Positions 35,092 to 43,884 of a stretch of DNA of 64,000 bases are shown in pieces (within the stretch, counting starts at the first letter, position 1; each line of letters starts with the position of its first letter). The stretch covers positions 1 to 64,000 of the forward strand of contig CAJQLX010000027.1 in the NCBI GenBank assembly GCA_905479265.1, written 5' to 3'. Below the pieces are notes generated by a model that did not search any database, was not told where the DNA came from, and was given only the letters and a program-made list of their open reading frames with translations. Position numbers and translations under genes: made by a program. Origin of the DNA: an uncultured Alphaproteobacteria bacterium. Its GTDB lineage: Bacteria > Pseudomonadota > Alphaproteobacteria > UBA7985.

Positions 35092-35679
35092 CTAATGCAG
35101 CGCGGTGTAAGCAAAAACACCTGCTACGACAATCAGACCAGCGGCCAACGTAAACCATCCAAAATATTTCTCAATCAGCGGTTTCGCCACAGGTCCAAGC
35201 AGCGCGACAATCCCCGCCACCAAAAAGAAGCGCCCACCACGAGAAATGACGGAGGCGACGATGAAGATTCCCAGTGCAACATCAAATGCGCCGGAGGCAA
35301 TGGTAAAGACCTTGTAGGGAATCGGGGTAAAGCCAGCGAGAAAGACAATCTGCCAGCTAAAGGCGTTGAAGGTTTGCTCGAACGCGCTGATGCTGTCTTC
35401 CTGACCCAGCAGCGCCAGCAAAGGACGCCCCACAGCGTCGAACGCAAACGTGCCAATCAAGTATCCGAAGATGCCGCCAAGGACGGAACCGATGGTGCAA
35501 ATGGTCGCCGCCAACCACCACCACGCGCGGCGCGCCAGAACGATGGGCGCCAGTAACGTATCGGGTGGAATGGGAAAGAAGGAGCTTTCCGCAAACGACA
35601 TGGCAAACAGCACGCCAAGAGCCCTCGGCTTTTCGGCTTGCTGCAATGTCCAGTGATAAAGAGATTTCAGCCATCCCAT
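35092..35679 (-). CDS. YqaA/DedA (SNARE-associated) family membrane protein
   Basis: 195 residues from the ATG at 35679, with AGGAG ten bases upstream; the longer frame would run through the tRNA gene and is not real. Landmarks are FAESSFFPIPPDTLLAPIVLAR (in parts), SVLGGIFGYLIG, FLAGFTPIPYKVFTIASGAF and SRGGRFF, typical of the short YqaA branch of the DedA/VTT superfamily. These proteins are thought to translocate or flip lipids. About five hydrophobic segments are visible. It may be cotranscribed with dsbB. Confidence 0.88.
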   Translation of the reverse strand: MGWLKSLYHWTLQQAEKPRALGVLFAMSFAESSFFPIPPDTLLAPIVLARRAWWWLAATICTIGSVLGGIFGYLIGTFAFDAVGRPLLALLGQEDSISAFEQTFNAFSWQIVFLAGFTPIPYKVFTIASGAFDVALGIFIVASVISRGGRFFLVAGIVALLGPVAKPLIEKYFGWFTLAAGLIVVAGVFAYTALH

Positions 35680-35743
35680 GCAAGAAAACTCCTTGGCGCT
35701 TGGTTCGAGGGGTCTTATACAAGCTTCAGCCCTGAAGCAAAGC

Positions 35744-35828
35744 GCCCCCGTGGCGGAATTGGTAGACGCGCGTGATTCAAAATCACGTTTCTTCGGGAGT
35801 GCCCGTTCGATTCGGGCCGGGGGCACCA
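35744..35828 (+). tRNA. tRNA-Leu (anticodon CAA), CCA encoded
   Basis: An 85-base cloverleaf. The acceptor stem GCCCCCG pairs with CGGGGGC, and the gene ends ACCA. The anticodon stem CGTGA/TCACG holds the loop TTCAAAA with anticodon CAA, reading UUG. A long variable arm (TTTCTTCGGGAGT) is the class II feature of leucine tRNA, and the T-arm has GTTCGATTC. It lies between the YqaA-type gene (minus) and the response regulator (minus), on the plus strand. Confidence 0.97.
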
Positions 35829-35891
35829 ATTCCTTTCTTTCCTCACCGTCAAGACAAGGCCAATCGCGCTGGCCCGCGGGCTAGCGGCGCG

Positions 35892-36464
35892 CTAGTTCAG
35901 CTTGCGTTTGAGGTTTCGCCGGTGCGCTTCGACCGTTCGTGTTGAGATATTCAGGCGATGGGCGATTTCTTTTGAACGCAGCCCTTCATCCATCATGCGC
36001 AGCACTTCGCGCTCGCGCAACGTCAGGGACTGGTGCTTGCTGTCATCGAAAGTCCGGTCGCCGAACAGCTTTTCCTTGATCGTTTCTGCGAAGTAAGAGC
36101 CGCCCATCGCGACCACTTGGACCGCGCGCTGCATTTCATCGAAGTCAGCGGATTTGAGCAAATACCCATCGGCCCCGGCTGCGGCAACGGCGCGGATATA
36201 GTCCTGACTGTCGTGGGTCGAAAGAACCAAAATTTTGCACGTCGGATTGGCTTGCTTGATCTGATGCGTGGCCTCGACCCCGTTTATGACCGGCATGGAT
36301 ATGTCCATAAGAATAAGGTCAAAGTCCACAGACGCGGCCAGATCCACCACCTGCTGTCCGTTGATGGCCTCGGCGACAATCTGCACGTCCATGCGCTGCA
36401 GTCGCACTTGCAGGGCTTCGCGGACAAGCTCATGGTCGTCTGCGATGATGGCGTTGATCGTCAT
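35892..36464 (-). CDS. NarL/FixJ-type response regulator
   Basis: 190 residues. The receiver domain (about 1-120) has the acidic pair in IADDHE, the phosphorylated aspartate at position 54 (LILMDISMP) and the conserved lysine in LLKSADFDE. A LuxR-type helix-turn-helix follows (about 130-188): LTLREREVLRMMDEGLRSKEIAHRLNIS (in parts) and TRTVEAHRRNL. Its start overlaps the stop of the kinase gene by four bases, so it is the kinase partner. It probably controls the divergent TRAP transporter operon, where repeated TACGTACGT sites lie. Confidence 0.95.
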   Translation of the reverse strand: MTINAIIADDHELVREALQVRLQRMDVQIVAEAINGQQVVDLAASVDFDLILMDISMPVINGVEATHQIKQANPTCKILVLSTHDSQDYIRAVAAAGADGYLLKSADFDEMQRAVQVVAMGGSYFAETIKEKLFGDRTFDDSKHQSLTLREREVLRMMDEGLRSKEIAHRLNISTRTVEAHRRNLKRKLN

Positions 36465-37816
36465 GGCGCTGCGGGCTCACTGGAAAGGGGCATGATGCCG
36501 ATCACTTGGGTTCCGCCGTCGGATGTCAGCGAGTGAATATCCAGCCGCCCACCCTGAGCCGCCAAGCGCTCCCGCATGTTGGCGATCCCCAGGCCGCTGT
36601 GCGCTTTCGAGCGGAGGCCTTTGCCGTCGTCTTCGATCGTCAAATGCACCGCCTTGCCCTTGATCCGCAGCGTAATCCAGACGCGATCGGCGTCGGCGTG
36701 CTTTGAGACGTTCGTCAGCGCCTCCTGCGCCACGCGAAACAGCGCCGATTTGCCAGCCTCTGTGAGTTTGTCGCCCAAGGATTGGATGTCGGGGTAGACC
36801 TTGCACTTGGATTGCAGCGCGTAGTCCTCGGCCAGAGACATCAAAGCCTGCTGCAAGCCCAATTGATCCAGCGCGGGCGGGCGCAGATTGCGTGCGATAG
36901 AGCTGAGTTCGGTGAGTGCGCGATCCAGCGTGCCACGCGACCGCCCAAGCGTTGCTTTCTGCTCAATCTGCGCAGGGTTCAAGTCGGCTTCTACCGCTTC
37001 GAGTGAATAGCGTGTCAGGATCAGCAGCTGAGAAATGCCGTCGTGAAGGTCGCGGGAAATGCGCTGTGATTGTTCTTCTTGAATCTCAACGATCCGGCTG
37101 TTGAGAGCCTTGAGTTTGGCGTCAGCGGTCCGCTGCACGTTGTGTTGAAAAGCATAAACGACGATGGCGGCCAACAAAACGGCCAAAAGACCAAAGCCCA
37201 TAACCCACAAAAAAGACCGCTGCACAGACCGGCCAATGGTGGCGTTCACAAGGTCCACTTCGCCGCGAATGTCATCCAGATAGAGACCCGTTCCCAGCAT
37301 CCAACCCCAGCTGTCGATCCCCAGAGCAAAGCCAATTTTTGGCTCTTCCAGTCCGGTTGAAGGTTTGTTCCATAGATAAGAGTGAAAACCGCCCCCGGCT
37401 TTGGCTTGCTCAATCAGCCCTTGAATCACAAAGTTGCCGTTGGGGTCTTGCAGATCCCACAGGTTCTGTCCGACCAGCTCACTCAAGCGGGGGTGCACAA
37501 GGTTATTGCCGGCATAATCGTAGACATAGAAGTAACCGTCTTCGCCAAACGTCATGGCATTCAGCACGGTTTTCGCTTGCTGCTGGCTCTGCGCTGTATT
37601 GCTTTGGCGTTTGACCAAGGGGCGAATCGCTGTCTCCGCCAGCTCAGCATAATTTGTCAGCGCGGTCTGCTTGTCCGACACCAATCGGTCTTCGATGAGG
37701 TTCCCCAACTCCGCCGAAAGCGTGGCAGTTTGACGCGTGACGACGCCCAACATCGCAGCGGCAAACAAGATGATCGGTATAACCGAGATGGCGAGCAAGT
37801 TGAGTCTGAGTCCCAT
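36461..37816 (-). CDS. Cache-domain membrane sensor histidine kinase
   Basis: 451 residues from the ATG at 37816 behind AAGG; upstream in-frame starts reach into the operator repeats and are unlikely. One membrane helix near residues 7-27 and another near 200-220 enclose a periplasmic single Cache domain: FGEDGYFYVYDYAGNNLVHP (in part), VGQNLWDLQDPNG, GWMLGTGLYLDDI. The HisKA_3 phosphoacceptor is His258 in RDLHDGISQ, and the HATPase region has ALTNVSKHADAD and SGLGIANMRERL. Such Cache kinases typically sense small carboxylates. Its position beside TRAP genes suggests that it senses the TRAP substrate. Confidence 0.93.
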   Translation of the reverse strand: MGLRLNLLAISVIPIILFAAAMLGVVTRQTATLSAELGNLIEDRLVSDKQTALTNYAELAETAIRPLVKRQSNTAQSQQQAKTVLNAMTFGEDGYFYVYDYAGNNLVHPRLSELVGQNLWDLQDPNGNFVIQGLIEQAKAGGGFHSYLWNKPSTGLEEPKIGFALGIDSWGWMLGTGLYLDDIRGEVDLVNATIGRSVQRSFLWVMGFGLLAVLLAAIVVYAFQHNVQRTADAKLKALNSRIVEIQEEQSQRISRDLHDGISQLLILTRYSLEAVEADLNPAQIEQKATLGRSRGTLDRALTELSSIARNLRPPALDQLGLQQALMSLAEDYALQSKCKVYPDIQSLGDKLTEAGKSALFRVAQEALTNVSKHADADRVWITLRIKGKAVHLTIEDDGKGLRSKAHSGLGIANMRERLAAQGGRLDIHSLTSDGGTQVIGIMPLSSEPAAP

Positions 37817-37872
37817 GGGCTGCCTTATACAGTGTCTGCCTCGCTTTGTGCATTGGCGTCGATGGGAATTGT

Positions 37873-37984
37873 CTACGTACGTAATTTTTTGGTCGCCACA
37901 CCGATTGCCGCGCGCACCGGATCGCACTACGTTCAAGGCGTGGTAATACGAGAAGATTGTATCGCCGTGCGACTACGTACGTCA
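37873..37984. promoter_or_regulatory. Repeated TACGTACGT sites upstream of the TRAP operon
   Basis: CTACGTACGT occurs at 37873-37882 and again at 37973-37982, exactly 100 bases apart. A partial copy, CTACGTTC, lies at 37927-37934. All are in the 280-base divergent region between the kinase and dctP1. NarL-family regulators often bind short palindromic TAC-type sites, so these are good candidates for the adjacent response regulator. The repeats are directly visible; the binding is inferred. Confidence 0.5.
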
Positions 37985-38096
37985 TTGGTCTGTTTTGTGT
38001 ACCAATTTACATCCTTAACCTTTTGTGGTTTAGGAAGGTCGAGACGCCCTCTGGGAGGGGGGTGTTGATAAACTGTCCGTTTCGGGAGGATTTACT

Positions 38097-39194
38097 ATGA
38101 AACGTCGTGAGTTTCTTAAAGGCGCTGGTGTCGCTGGCGTAGCTGCAGGTGCAGTTGCCGCGACCGGTCTCGCTACCCCAGCACTGTCTCAGGGTCGTGA
38201 AAAGATTACGATGGTGACCACATGGGGCCGTGGCTCCTTTGGTGTACACGATGCTGCTCAGCGTGTTGCTGACAACGTTGCTGCCATCACCGGCGGAACG
38301 CTGGAAATTGATCTGAAGGCAAACGGCGAACTGGTTTCCGGTACGCAGGCTGCATGGGATGCAGTGACTTCTGGTACCGCAGACGCGTTCCACGCTGCTT
38401 CTTATTACTACATCGGTCAGCACCCTGCGCTGGCATTCTTTACGGCTGTACCGTTCGGAATGACCGCACAGGAAATCAATGACTGGATGTATGCTGGTGA
38501 AGGTCGTGCGCTGTACGACGAAATCGGTGAAGAGTTTGGCCTGAAAGGCTTCTTCGCGGGTAACACCGGTACGCAAGGTGGCGGTTGGTTCCGTAATGAA
38601 ATCAACTCTGCATCTGATTTCGAAGGCCTGAAGTACCGTATGCCTGGTCTGGGTGGTAAGGTGATTTCCAAGCTTGGTGCATCTTCGATCACCATGGCTG
38701 GCGGCGAAATCTTCCAGGCACTGCAGTCCGGCGCGATTGATGGCGCAGAGTGGATCGGCCCAGCTTCTGATGAGTCCCTTGGTCTCCAAGAAGCAACCAA
38801 CATCTACTACACCGCAGGCTTCCACGAGCCAGGTGCGGCACTGTCCTTCACGATGAACCTGGACCGCTGGGACTCCTTGTCCGAGTCACACCAGAGTGCA
38901 ATCGAAGTTGGTTGTGCTGATGCAAACGTACGCAGCCATTCTCAGTACATGGCCGCAAACGGTGCAGCACTTCAGCGTCTGATCGCTGGTGGTACCCGTG
39001 CGCTTGAGTTCCCAGATGACGTTTGGGATGGCTTTGGTCGCGGTTCTGTCGAAGTGTTTGAAGAGAACATGGATGATGAGTTCTTCAAGCGTTGTTACGA
39101 CAGCGTAATGGCCTCCATGCGGAGTTCTTCTGGTTGGGCGTCCCGCTCTTCCGGTCAGTACACCGCACAGCGTGACCGCGTTCTCGGCAGCTAA
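38097..39194 (+). CDS. TRAP transporter solute-binding protein, Tat signal (DctP1)
   Basis: 365 residues, with GGGAGGA before the ATG. The N-terminus carries a Tat signal (KRREFLKGAGVAG, cleavage near ATPALSQG). The mature part follows the DctP fold and resembles the alpha-keto-acid receptor group: MVTTWGRGSFGVHDAAQRVA (in part), GELVSGTQAAWDAV, FFTAVPFGM, FEGLKYRMPGLGG and GAIDGAEWIGPA. The Arg in KYRM is the usual carboxylate clamp. Codons are strongly biased to GGT, CGT, GCT and GCA, unlike neighbouring genes, which points to very high expression. It leads the TRAP operon; a hairpin follows its stop. Confidence 0.95.
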   Translation: MKRREFLKGAGVAGVAAGAVAATGLATPALSQGREKITMVTTWGRGSFGVHDAAQRVADNVAAITGGTLEIDLKANGELVSGTQAAWDAVTSGTADAFHAASYYYIGQHPALAFFTAVPFGMTAQEINDWMYAGEGRALYDEIGEEFGLKGFFAGNTGTQGGGWFRNEINSASDFEGLKYRMPGLGGKVISKLGASSITMAGGEIFQALQSGAIDGAEWIGPASDESLGLQEATNIYYTAGFHEPGAALSFTMNLDRWDSLSESHQSAIEVGCADANVRSHSQYMAANGAALQRLIAGGTRALEFPDDVWDGFGRGSVEVFEENMDDEFFKRCYDSVMASMRSSSGWASRSSGQYTAQRDRVLGS

Positions 39195-39219
39195 TCAGCC
39201 GTCGACGACATGTCAAAGT

Positions 39220-39247
39220 ATAGAGGTCGCTGAACGGCGGCCTCTAT
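39220..39247 (+). other. Hairpin between dctP1 and dctQ1
   Basis: ATAGAGG (39220-39226) pairs with CCTCTAT (39241-39247) around a G/C-rich inner loop. No T-tract follows, so it is more likely an mRNA-stabilising or attenuating structure that lets the binding protein be made in excess over the membrane subunits. The rest of the 261-base gap holds nothing else that I recognise. Confidence 0.5.
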
Positions 39248-39455
39248 CGCGCTTGATCATAAGACCACCGAACACTCAATCGTTCTCCTCGGCCCAAGGC
39301 CGCGCGCCACCGAACCCCACTGCCGGCTGCGACGAATGGAGTTTGAGAGACATTCGACCGTGAAACGTCGATTACGGGCTGATGGCCCAAAGGGTGGGGT
39401 CTTCTTTTAGCGCGAAACCAGCCAACGCCTCGCCGCCAAAAAAGGTGCTGCCACT

Positions 39456-40688
39456 ATGGCCGTTATCATTGGATTTCTGACCGCAATCGCCCAGGGCTTC
39501 GTCAACTTGTTGCTCGCGCCTTACAAGGCCGGCACTTGGTTCTATGGCATCATGACCGGCGACGAGCGCGCAGCCGAAGCAGCGCCGCAGTTGCAGGCGA
39601 TGACGGCCAAGCTGGCCGAAAGTGGCGAGCTGGCCGCTTTCGATGCTGTCCTCAAAAAACAACCTGATCTCGTTGGCGCGGCGCAAGCAGCGATCGACGC
39701 CGCAACCTTCAACGGTGATGCGGCGGCGCTGCTCGAATACGCGCGACTGAAGGCCTTGGCCGTTGAATTCCCGGCGGATGACTACATCGTTAACGCCCTG
39801 ATTTTCGGCAAATCTTCTGACTTCTTCTTCATGTTCTTTGCGCTGGTTTTGACGCTTCTGATCGCTGGTCTGTTCTATCGCCCCGTCTTGCGCAGCGTCG
39901 CAGGGGGCATTGATCGGTTCAATGGAACGCTGGGCAAACTGGCGTCTTGGTTCGTTCTGTTCATGGCTTTCCAGCAGATCATGATCATTTTCTTGCAGCA
40001 GGTTTTCCGCTCAAACGGGTTGCCTATTTCGTTTTTTGGGTTGGAGCTGGTGCCCGGAGACGACGTGCTGACCATGCCATGGTTTGCGACCGAACTGCTG
40101 TTGTACAACGCGATTATCATCGCCTTTGCTTGCGCTTACACGTTCATGGACGAGGGCCACGTCAGGGTGGATTTGATCTATGGCGCGATGAGCCGTCGGG
40201 TAAAGCATTGGATCGACGTTGTGGGAACGCTGATTTTCCTGATGCCATCGATGATTGGCCTTTGGTGGGTATCGTGGCACTTGGCGATGAACAAGATCTT
40301 CCAGATTACGTCGTTCAACCCGCTCACGCAGCTGATTCTAACCCGCAACTTCGATGGCCGGATCCCCGGCGCGTCGAGTTTCAAACAGATCAACTGGAAC
40401 ACATCGACAGGCGAAAACTTCAGTCACGTTCCGCTGTATTACCTGCTCATCCTCATACTGGCTGCGCTGATGCTGATTCAAGCTGTTGGCTTCCTTTTCT
40501 CCAGCCTTGATAAGGGCCTTACCTCCGACACGGAGCATGCCCGCCGAGAACGCGAAGACGCAGCAAACAGGGGTGAAGCCGACCCTGAGCAACTGACCGC
40601 GCAGGCCATTCAAGACGCCACTGACGCCGCAACAGACGGCACAGCCCCAACAACCAACGCCAGCCGTCCGACCCTTGGTTCGGCATAA
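39456..40688 (+). CDS. Enlarged TRAP small permease subunit (DctQ1)
   Basis: 410 residues, about twice the usual DctQ. The DctQ core lies at about 160-355: LASWFVLFMAFQQIMIIFLQQ (in part), ELLLYNAIIIAFACAYTFMDEGHVRVDLIY (in part), RRVKHWIDVVGTLIFLMPSM and a last helix near YYLLILILAALMLIQAVGF. Ahead of it is an extra segment: a first hydrophobic stretch (1-25), an Ala-rich helical stretch (about 38-115) and a helix near 128-148. An insert (FNPLTQLILTRNFDGRIPGASSF, in part) precedes the last helix, and a charged C-terminal tail (about 360-410) ends it. It pairs with the equally enlarged DctM1. Confidence 0.85.
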   Translation: MAVIIGFLTAIAQGFVNLLLAPYKAGTWFYGIMTGDERAAEAAPQLQAMTAKLAESGELAAFDAVLKKQPDLVGAAQAAIDAATFNGDAAALLEYARLKALAVEFPADDYIVNALIFGKSSDFFFMFFALVLTLLIAGLFYRPVLRSVAGGIDRFNGTLGKLASWFVLFMAFQQIMIIFLQQVFRSNGLPISFFGLELVPGDDVLTMPWFATELLLYNAIIIAFACAYTFMDEGHVRVDLIYGAMSRRVKHWIDVVGTLIFLMPSMIGLWWVSWHLAMNKIFQITSFNPLTQLILTRNFDGRIPGASSFKQINWNTSTGENFSHVPLYYLLILILAALMLIQAVGFLFSSLDKGLTSDTEHARREREDAANRGEADPEQLTAQAIQDATDAATDGTAPTTNASRPTLGSA

Positions 40689-40719
40689 TCCGGCAGTTAA
40701 GTAAGAGAAGAACAGACCC

Positions 40720-43700
40720 ATGCTCTTTGGATTAGACGGCGTCGAACTCAGCCTGGTCATCGTTTTCGGAACGTTGTTCATGGCTATCCTTTCCGGTTAT
40801 CCCGTTGCGTTCGCGCTATCGGGTTCAGCCATCATCAGCTTTGTGCTCATTGCGATTGGGTCCGAGTTGGGCTGGTTGCTGGTGGAATACGAAGGCGAAC
40901 TCAAACCGCTGCTTGCAGCCCATCATGAGATATTTGACGGGCCCGCCTGGCAGAAAGGGCTGGATACGCTCGCCCAGTGGAGCAACAACAACTACTCCCG
41001 CGCCTTTGGCGAGAACCAGAATGACACGCTGCTGGCTGTGCCGCTGTTCGTCCTGATGGGCATCGCGCTTGAGCGGTCTAAGATCGCCGAAGAGCTGCTG
41101 ACCTCTATGGGGCGTTTGTTTGGTGGCATGCCGGGCGGGTTGGCTGTCTCGGTGGTGTTGGTTGGTGCGCTGTTGGCGGCGTCAACGGGCATCGTGGGCG
41201 CGACCGTTGTGACGATGGGGTTGATTTCCCTGCCGACCATGCTGCGGGCGGGTTACTCCAAAGAACTCTCTACCGGGGTTATCGCGACGTCTGGCACCTT
41301 GGGTCAGATCATTCCGCCGTCCATCGTATTGGTGTTGCTCGGCTCGATGGTGGGCGACATCTATTCCTCCGCGCAGAAGGGCCGGTCCCAAGATCTTGGC
41401 ATTCCGTTGCCGGAACTGCTGGGTGATGACATCGCGATTTCGACCGGAACACTGTTTAAAGCGGCCTTTATACCGGGGATTGTCCTCGCGCTCCTCTACG
41501 CCGCTTACGCCTTGGGCTATGCGCTGCTTCGTCCCCACGCTGCCCCGCCGATCAAGCAAAACCCGGACGCGAACACCTATGATCTGCTGGGGGACTATGG
41601 GCGCTCCGCTGGTCGTGCAGCTGGCGCGATCGCTTTGCCGTCGCTGGGCTTTATCGCGGTTTGGGTTATTGCGGCTTTTGTCGGCTATGTCGGCTCACAA
41701 AAACCACCGCAGGACGTTCTAGAATTTGCCAACGCCCAAGCGTTGCTGGAAGAAATCGAGCGCGCGCGTGCATCTGATATTGATGCGGGTGATTGGGCAG
41801 ATTTGCAGGAATTTACGGCGCTGGTTTCGCGGGCAAAGCCTATTCCGCAAGACTTACAAACCCGCGTTGATGTTTTGCTGGATGGCACGGACGGTTCCGT
41901 CATCACCGCCACGCTGCGCGAGATCGAATTTACCGAACGTAAGTCCACGCTTTTGCGCGGCATTGATCGTTTTGCAAGCTCCATTGATGCCATGCTTGGA
42001 CCCGATTTAGCCGCTCCTTATTTCGAAGTCCTGCAACGAGCAGAGGGCGCGAACACGCTCCCTGAACTGACCGCTGCGGTAAAAGGCGCGCCACGCGGAC
42101 AAACCGTGCAAAAGCTGGTCAATCGCGCCGACAAGGAATTCGACTTTACGCCCTACAAACTGGTCGCTGAGGACTACGCCTCTGCCGTGTCCAAGGCGCG
42201 GAGAAAGTCGGTGATCCGAAAATTCAAGGATGACCCAGAAGGCACGGTGGAAGAGCTTGAGCGTCGTTCGGTGCTGCTGGGCGAAAAAATTGCCGCTTTG
42301 CAGGCGCTTTACGAACGTTTCTTCGAGCCTGAGGTCAATGCCGCTTTCGCCGACAACCTCGCAATCATCCAGTCCGCAACGGATCTTGAAACGCAGCTGA
42401 ACGCGATCCGCGAGTTGCCGGCATCCGGCGATCTGGATCGGGCGGTTTCGAGCGTTGATGGCTTGCTGAAGCGGGAGTCCTATCTCGCCTCGTCGTTCTC
42501 TTACGACCGCGCAATCCGTCAAGTTGCGGACGGGCAGGTGCCATTTGCTGTTTCCAAGCCCGTGACGTCAGAAGCGGCGAACCTGCTGCGTAAAGCCTTC
42601 CCGGACATGGGCAACGGCGACGCGCCAAAGCAGCTTTCGGCGTACTTCCGTGACAGTCTCGATAACTACGTTGTGCCGGCAATATCCATGGGGGTCGCGG
42701 CGTTCCTGACACTGGTTTCGGTGTCGTTTGCTTTGGCAGCATCGTTGCGTCGCCGCGCATCACAAACGCCGATTCTGGTTGGCGCGCTTGGTGTTCTGTC
42801 CTTTGTGGCTGTGGCGATTTGGCTGGTTGATCCATCGACCTCACCGTGGACGCGCACGGCACTGTATTTCATCCCGACGGCCCTGATCATCTACGGCATG
42901 GTTGGCGCGGTTCCGCGCTTGCTGGAGGTCGAGGTGATTCGCGTGGTCGTGCCGCCCGTCGTTCTGATTGTTGCCGTTCTGGGCTCCATCTTTGGCGGCA
43001 TTACCAACCCGACACCGGCTGCCGCCTTGGGCGCTGGTGGCGCTATCTTGCTGTCAGCGATCAAGCTGCTGGAACGTGACGTGCAGGTTGGGCCGTTTGA
43101 CAACAAGATTGGGCGAAACATCCTGCTTTGGACGGCAGCGTCGATCGCCGTCATGCTCTTGGTAAAGGCCAACTTCCTCGACGGTAACCAAGCCGTTGGA
43201 TTTGGCAAAGCAACCGCGTCAGGCATCGCGTCAGCTCTTTACGTCATTTCCATTCTTGGCATGATTTACGCGGTTATTGTCCTGTTGGGCGCGCGTGTCG
43301 AAGGTGGCCGACCCGTTGCGAACCCACGCACCATCGCAGGCGCGACCAAGTCGTTCTTGTTCAGCAAGGACCGCGTGCTTTCGTCCATCCTGATGGAAAC
43401 GGCAAAGGTCTCGATTATGGTCTTTGCGATCCTGATCGGTTCTCAGCTGTTGGCGCTGACCCTGCGATCCTTTGGCGGGGAAGAGTACATCGAACACTTC
43501 CTGCGCTCGTTCGAAGATCCGCGAACGCTTCTGCTGGTTGTCATGGTGGTTTTGTTCGTGCTCGGGTTCGTTCTGGACTTTATCGAAATCATTTTCATCG
43601 TTATCCCGATTGTGGGACCGGTGATCTATGGTGCCGATCCGAACATCATGCATCCTGCCTGGATCACGATTCTCATCGCGGTGAACTTGCAGACCTCATT

Positions 43701-43884
43701 TATCACGCCGCCCTTTGGGTTCGCGCTGTTCTACCTGCGAGGTGTGGCACCGCCTGAGATTCAGACCAGCAACATTTATCGAGGGATTATCCCATTCGTC
43801 ATCATTCAGGTCGTGGGCCTGACCATTCTGTGGTTCTTCCCACAAATCACGACCTTCCTCCCGGATTTACTGCCGGACAATTGA
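40720..43884 (+). CDS. Giant TRAP large permease subunit (DctM1) with soluble insertion
   Basis: 1054 residues against the usual 430. The DctM N-terminal half (1-320) is clear: LSGYPVAFALSG, LLAVPLFVLMGIALERS, GLAVSVVLVGALLAASTGIVGATVVTM (in part) and TSGTLGQIIPPSIVLVLL. Residues about 326-648 are a soluble, mainly helical insertion starting after GYVGSQKPPQD. New membrane helices follow (about 650-735). The DctM second half then resumes with VVLIVAVLGSIFGGITNPTPAAALGAGG (in part), followed by an additional hydrophobic stretch (about 790-860) and the final ETAKVSIMVFAILIG, FIEIIFIVIPI, NLQTSFITPPFGFALFYLRG. The reading frame is intact, so this is not an assembly or frameshift artefact. The insertion function is unknown. 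Confidence 0.9.
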   Translation: MLFGLDGVELSLVIVFGTLFMAILSGYPVAFALSGSAIISFVLIAIGSELGWLLVEYEGELKPLLAAHHEIFDGPAWQKGLDTLAQWSNNNYSRAFGENQNDTLLAVPLFVLMGIALERSKIAEELLTSMGRLFGGMPGGLAVSVVLVGALLAASTGIVGATVVTMGLISLPTMLRAGYSKELSTGVIATSGTLGQIIPPSIVLVLLGSMVGDIYSSAQKGRSQDLGIPLPELLGDDIAISTGTLFKAAFIPGIVLALLYAAYALGYALLRPHAAPPIKQNPDANTYDLLGDYGRSAGRAAGAIALPSLGFIAVWVIAAFVGYVGSQKPPQDVLEFANAQALLEEIERARASDIDAGDWADLQEFTALVSRAKPIPQDLQTRVDVLLDGTDGSVITATLREIEFTERKSTLLRGIDRFASSIDAMLGPDLAAPYFEVLQRAEGANTLPELTAAVKGAPRGQTVQKLVNRADKEFDFTPYKLVAEDYASAVSKARRKSVIRKFKDDPEGTVEELERRSVLLGEKIAALQALYERFFEPEVNAAFADNLAIIQSATDLETQLNAIRELPASGDLDRAVSSVDGLLKRESYLASSFSYDRAIRQVADGQVPFAVSKPVTSEAANLLRKAFPDMGNGDAPKQLSAYFRDSLDNYVVPAISMGVAAFLTLVSVSFALAASLRRRASQTPILVGALGVLSFVAVAIWLVDPSTSPWTRTALYFIPTALIIYGMVGAVPRLLEVEVIRVVVPPVVLIVAVLGSIFGGITNPTPAAALGAGGAILLSAIKLLERDVQVGPFDNKIGRNILLWTAASIAVMLLVKANFLDGNQAVGFGKATASGIASALYVISILGMIYAVIVLLGARVEGGRPVANPRTIAGATKSFLFSKDRVLSSILMETAKVSIMVFAILIGSQLLALTLRSFGGEEYIEHFLRSFEDPRTLLLVVMVVLFVLGFVLDFIEIIFIVIPIVGPVIYGADPNIMHPAWITILIAVNLQTSFITPPFGFALFYLRGVAPPEIQTSNIYRGIIPFVIIQVVGLTILWFFPQITTFLPDLLPDN

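Noticed and set aside
42007-42862. Frameshift or gene fusion artefact in dctM1
   Set aside because: The long frame is continuous, codon use is uniform across the insertion, and no alternative frame carries DctM motifs.
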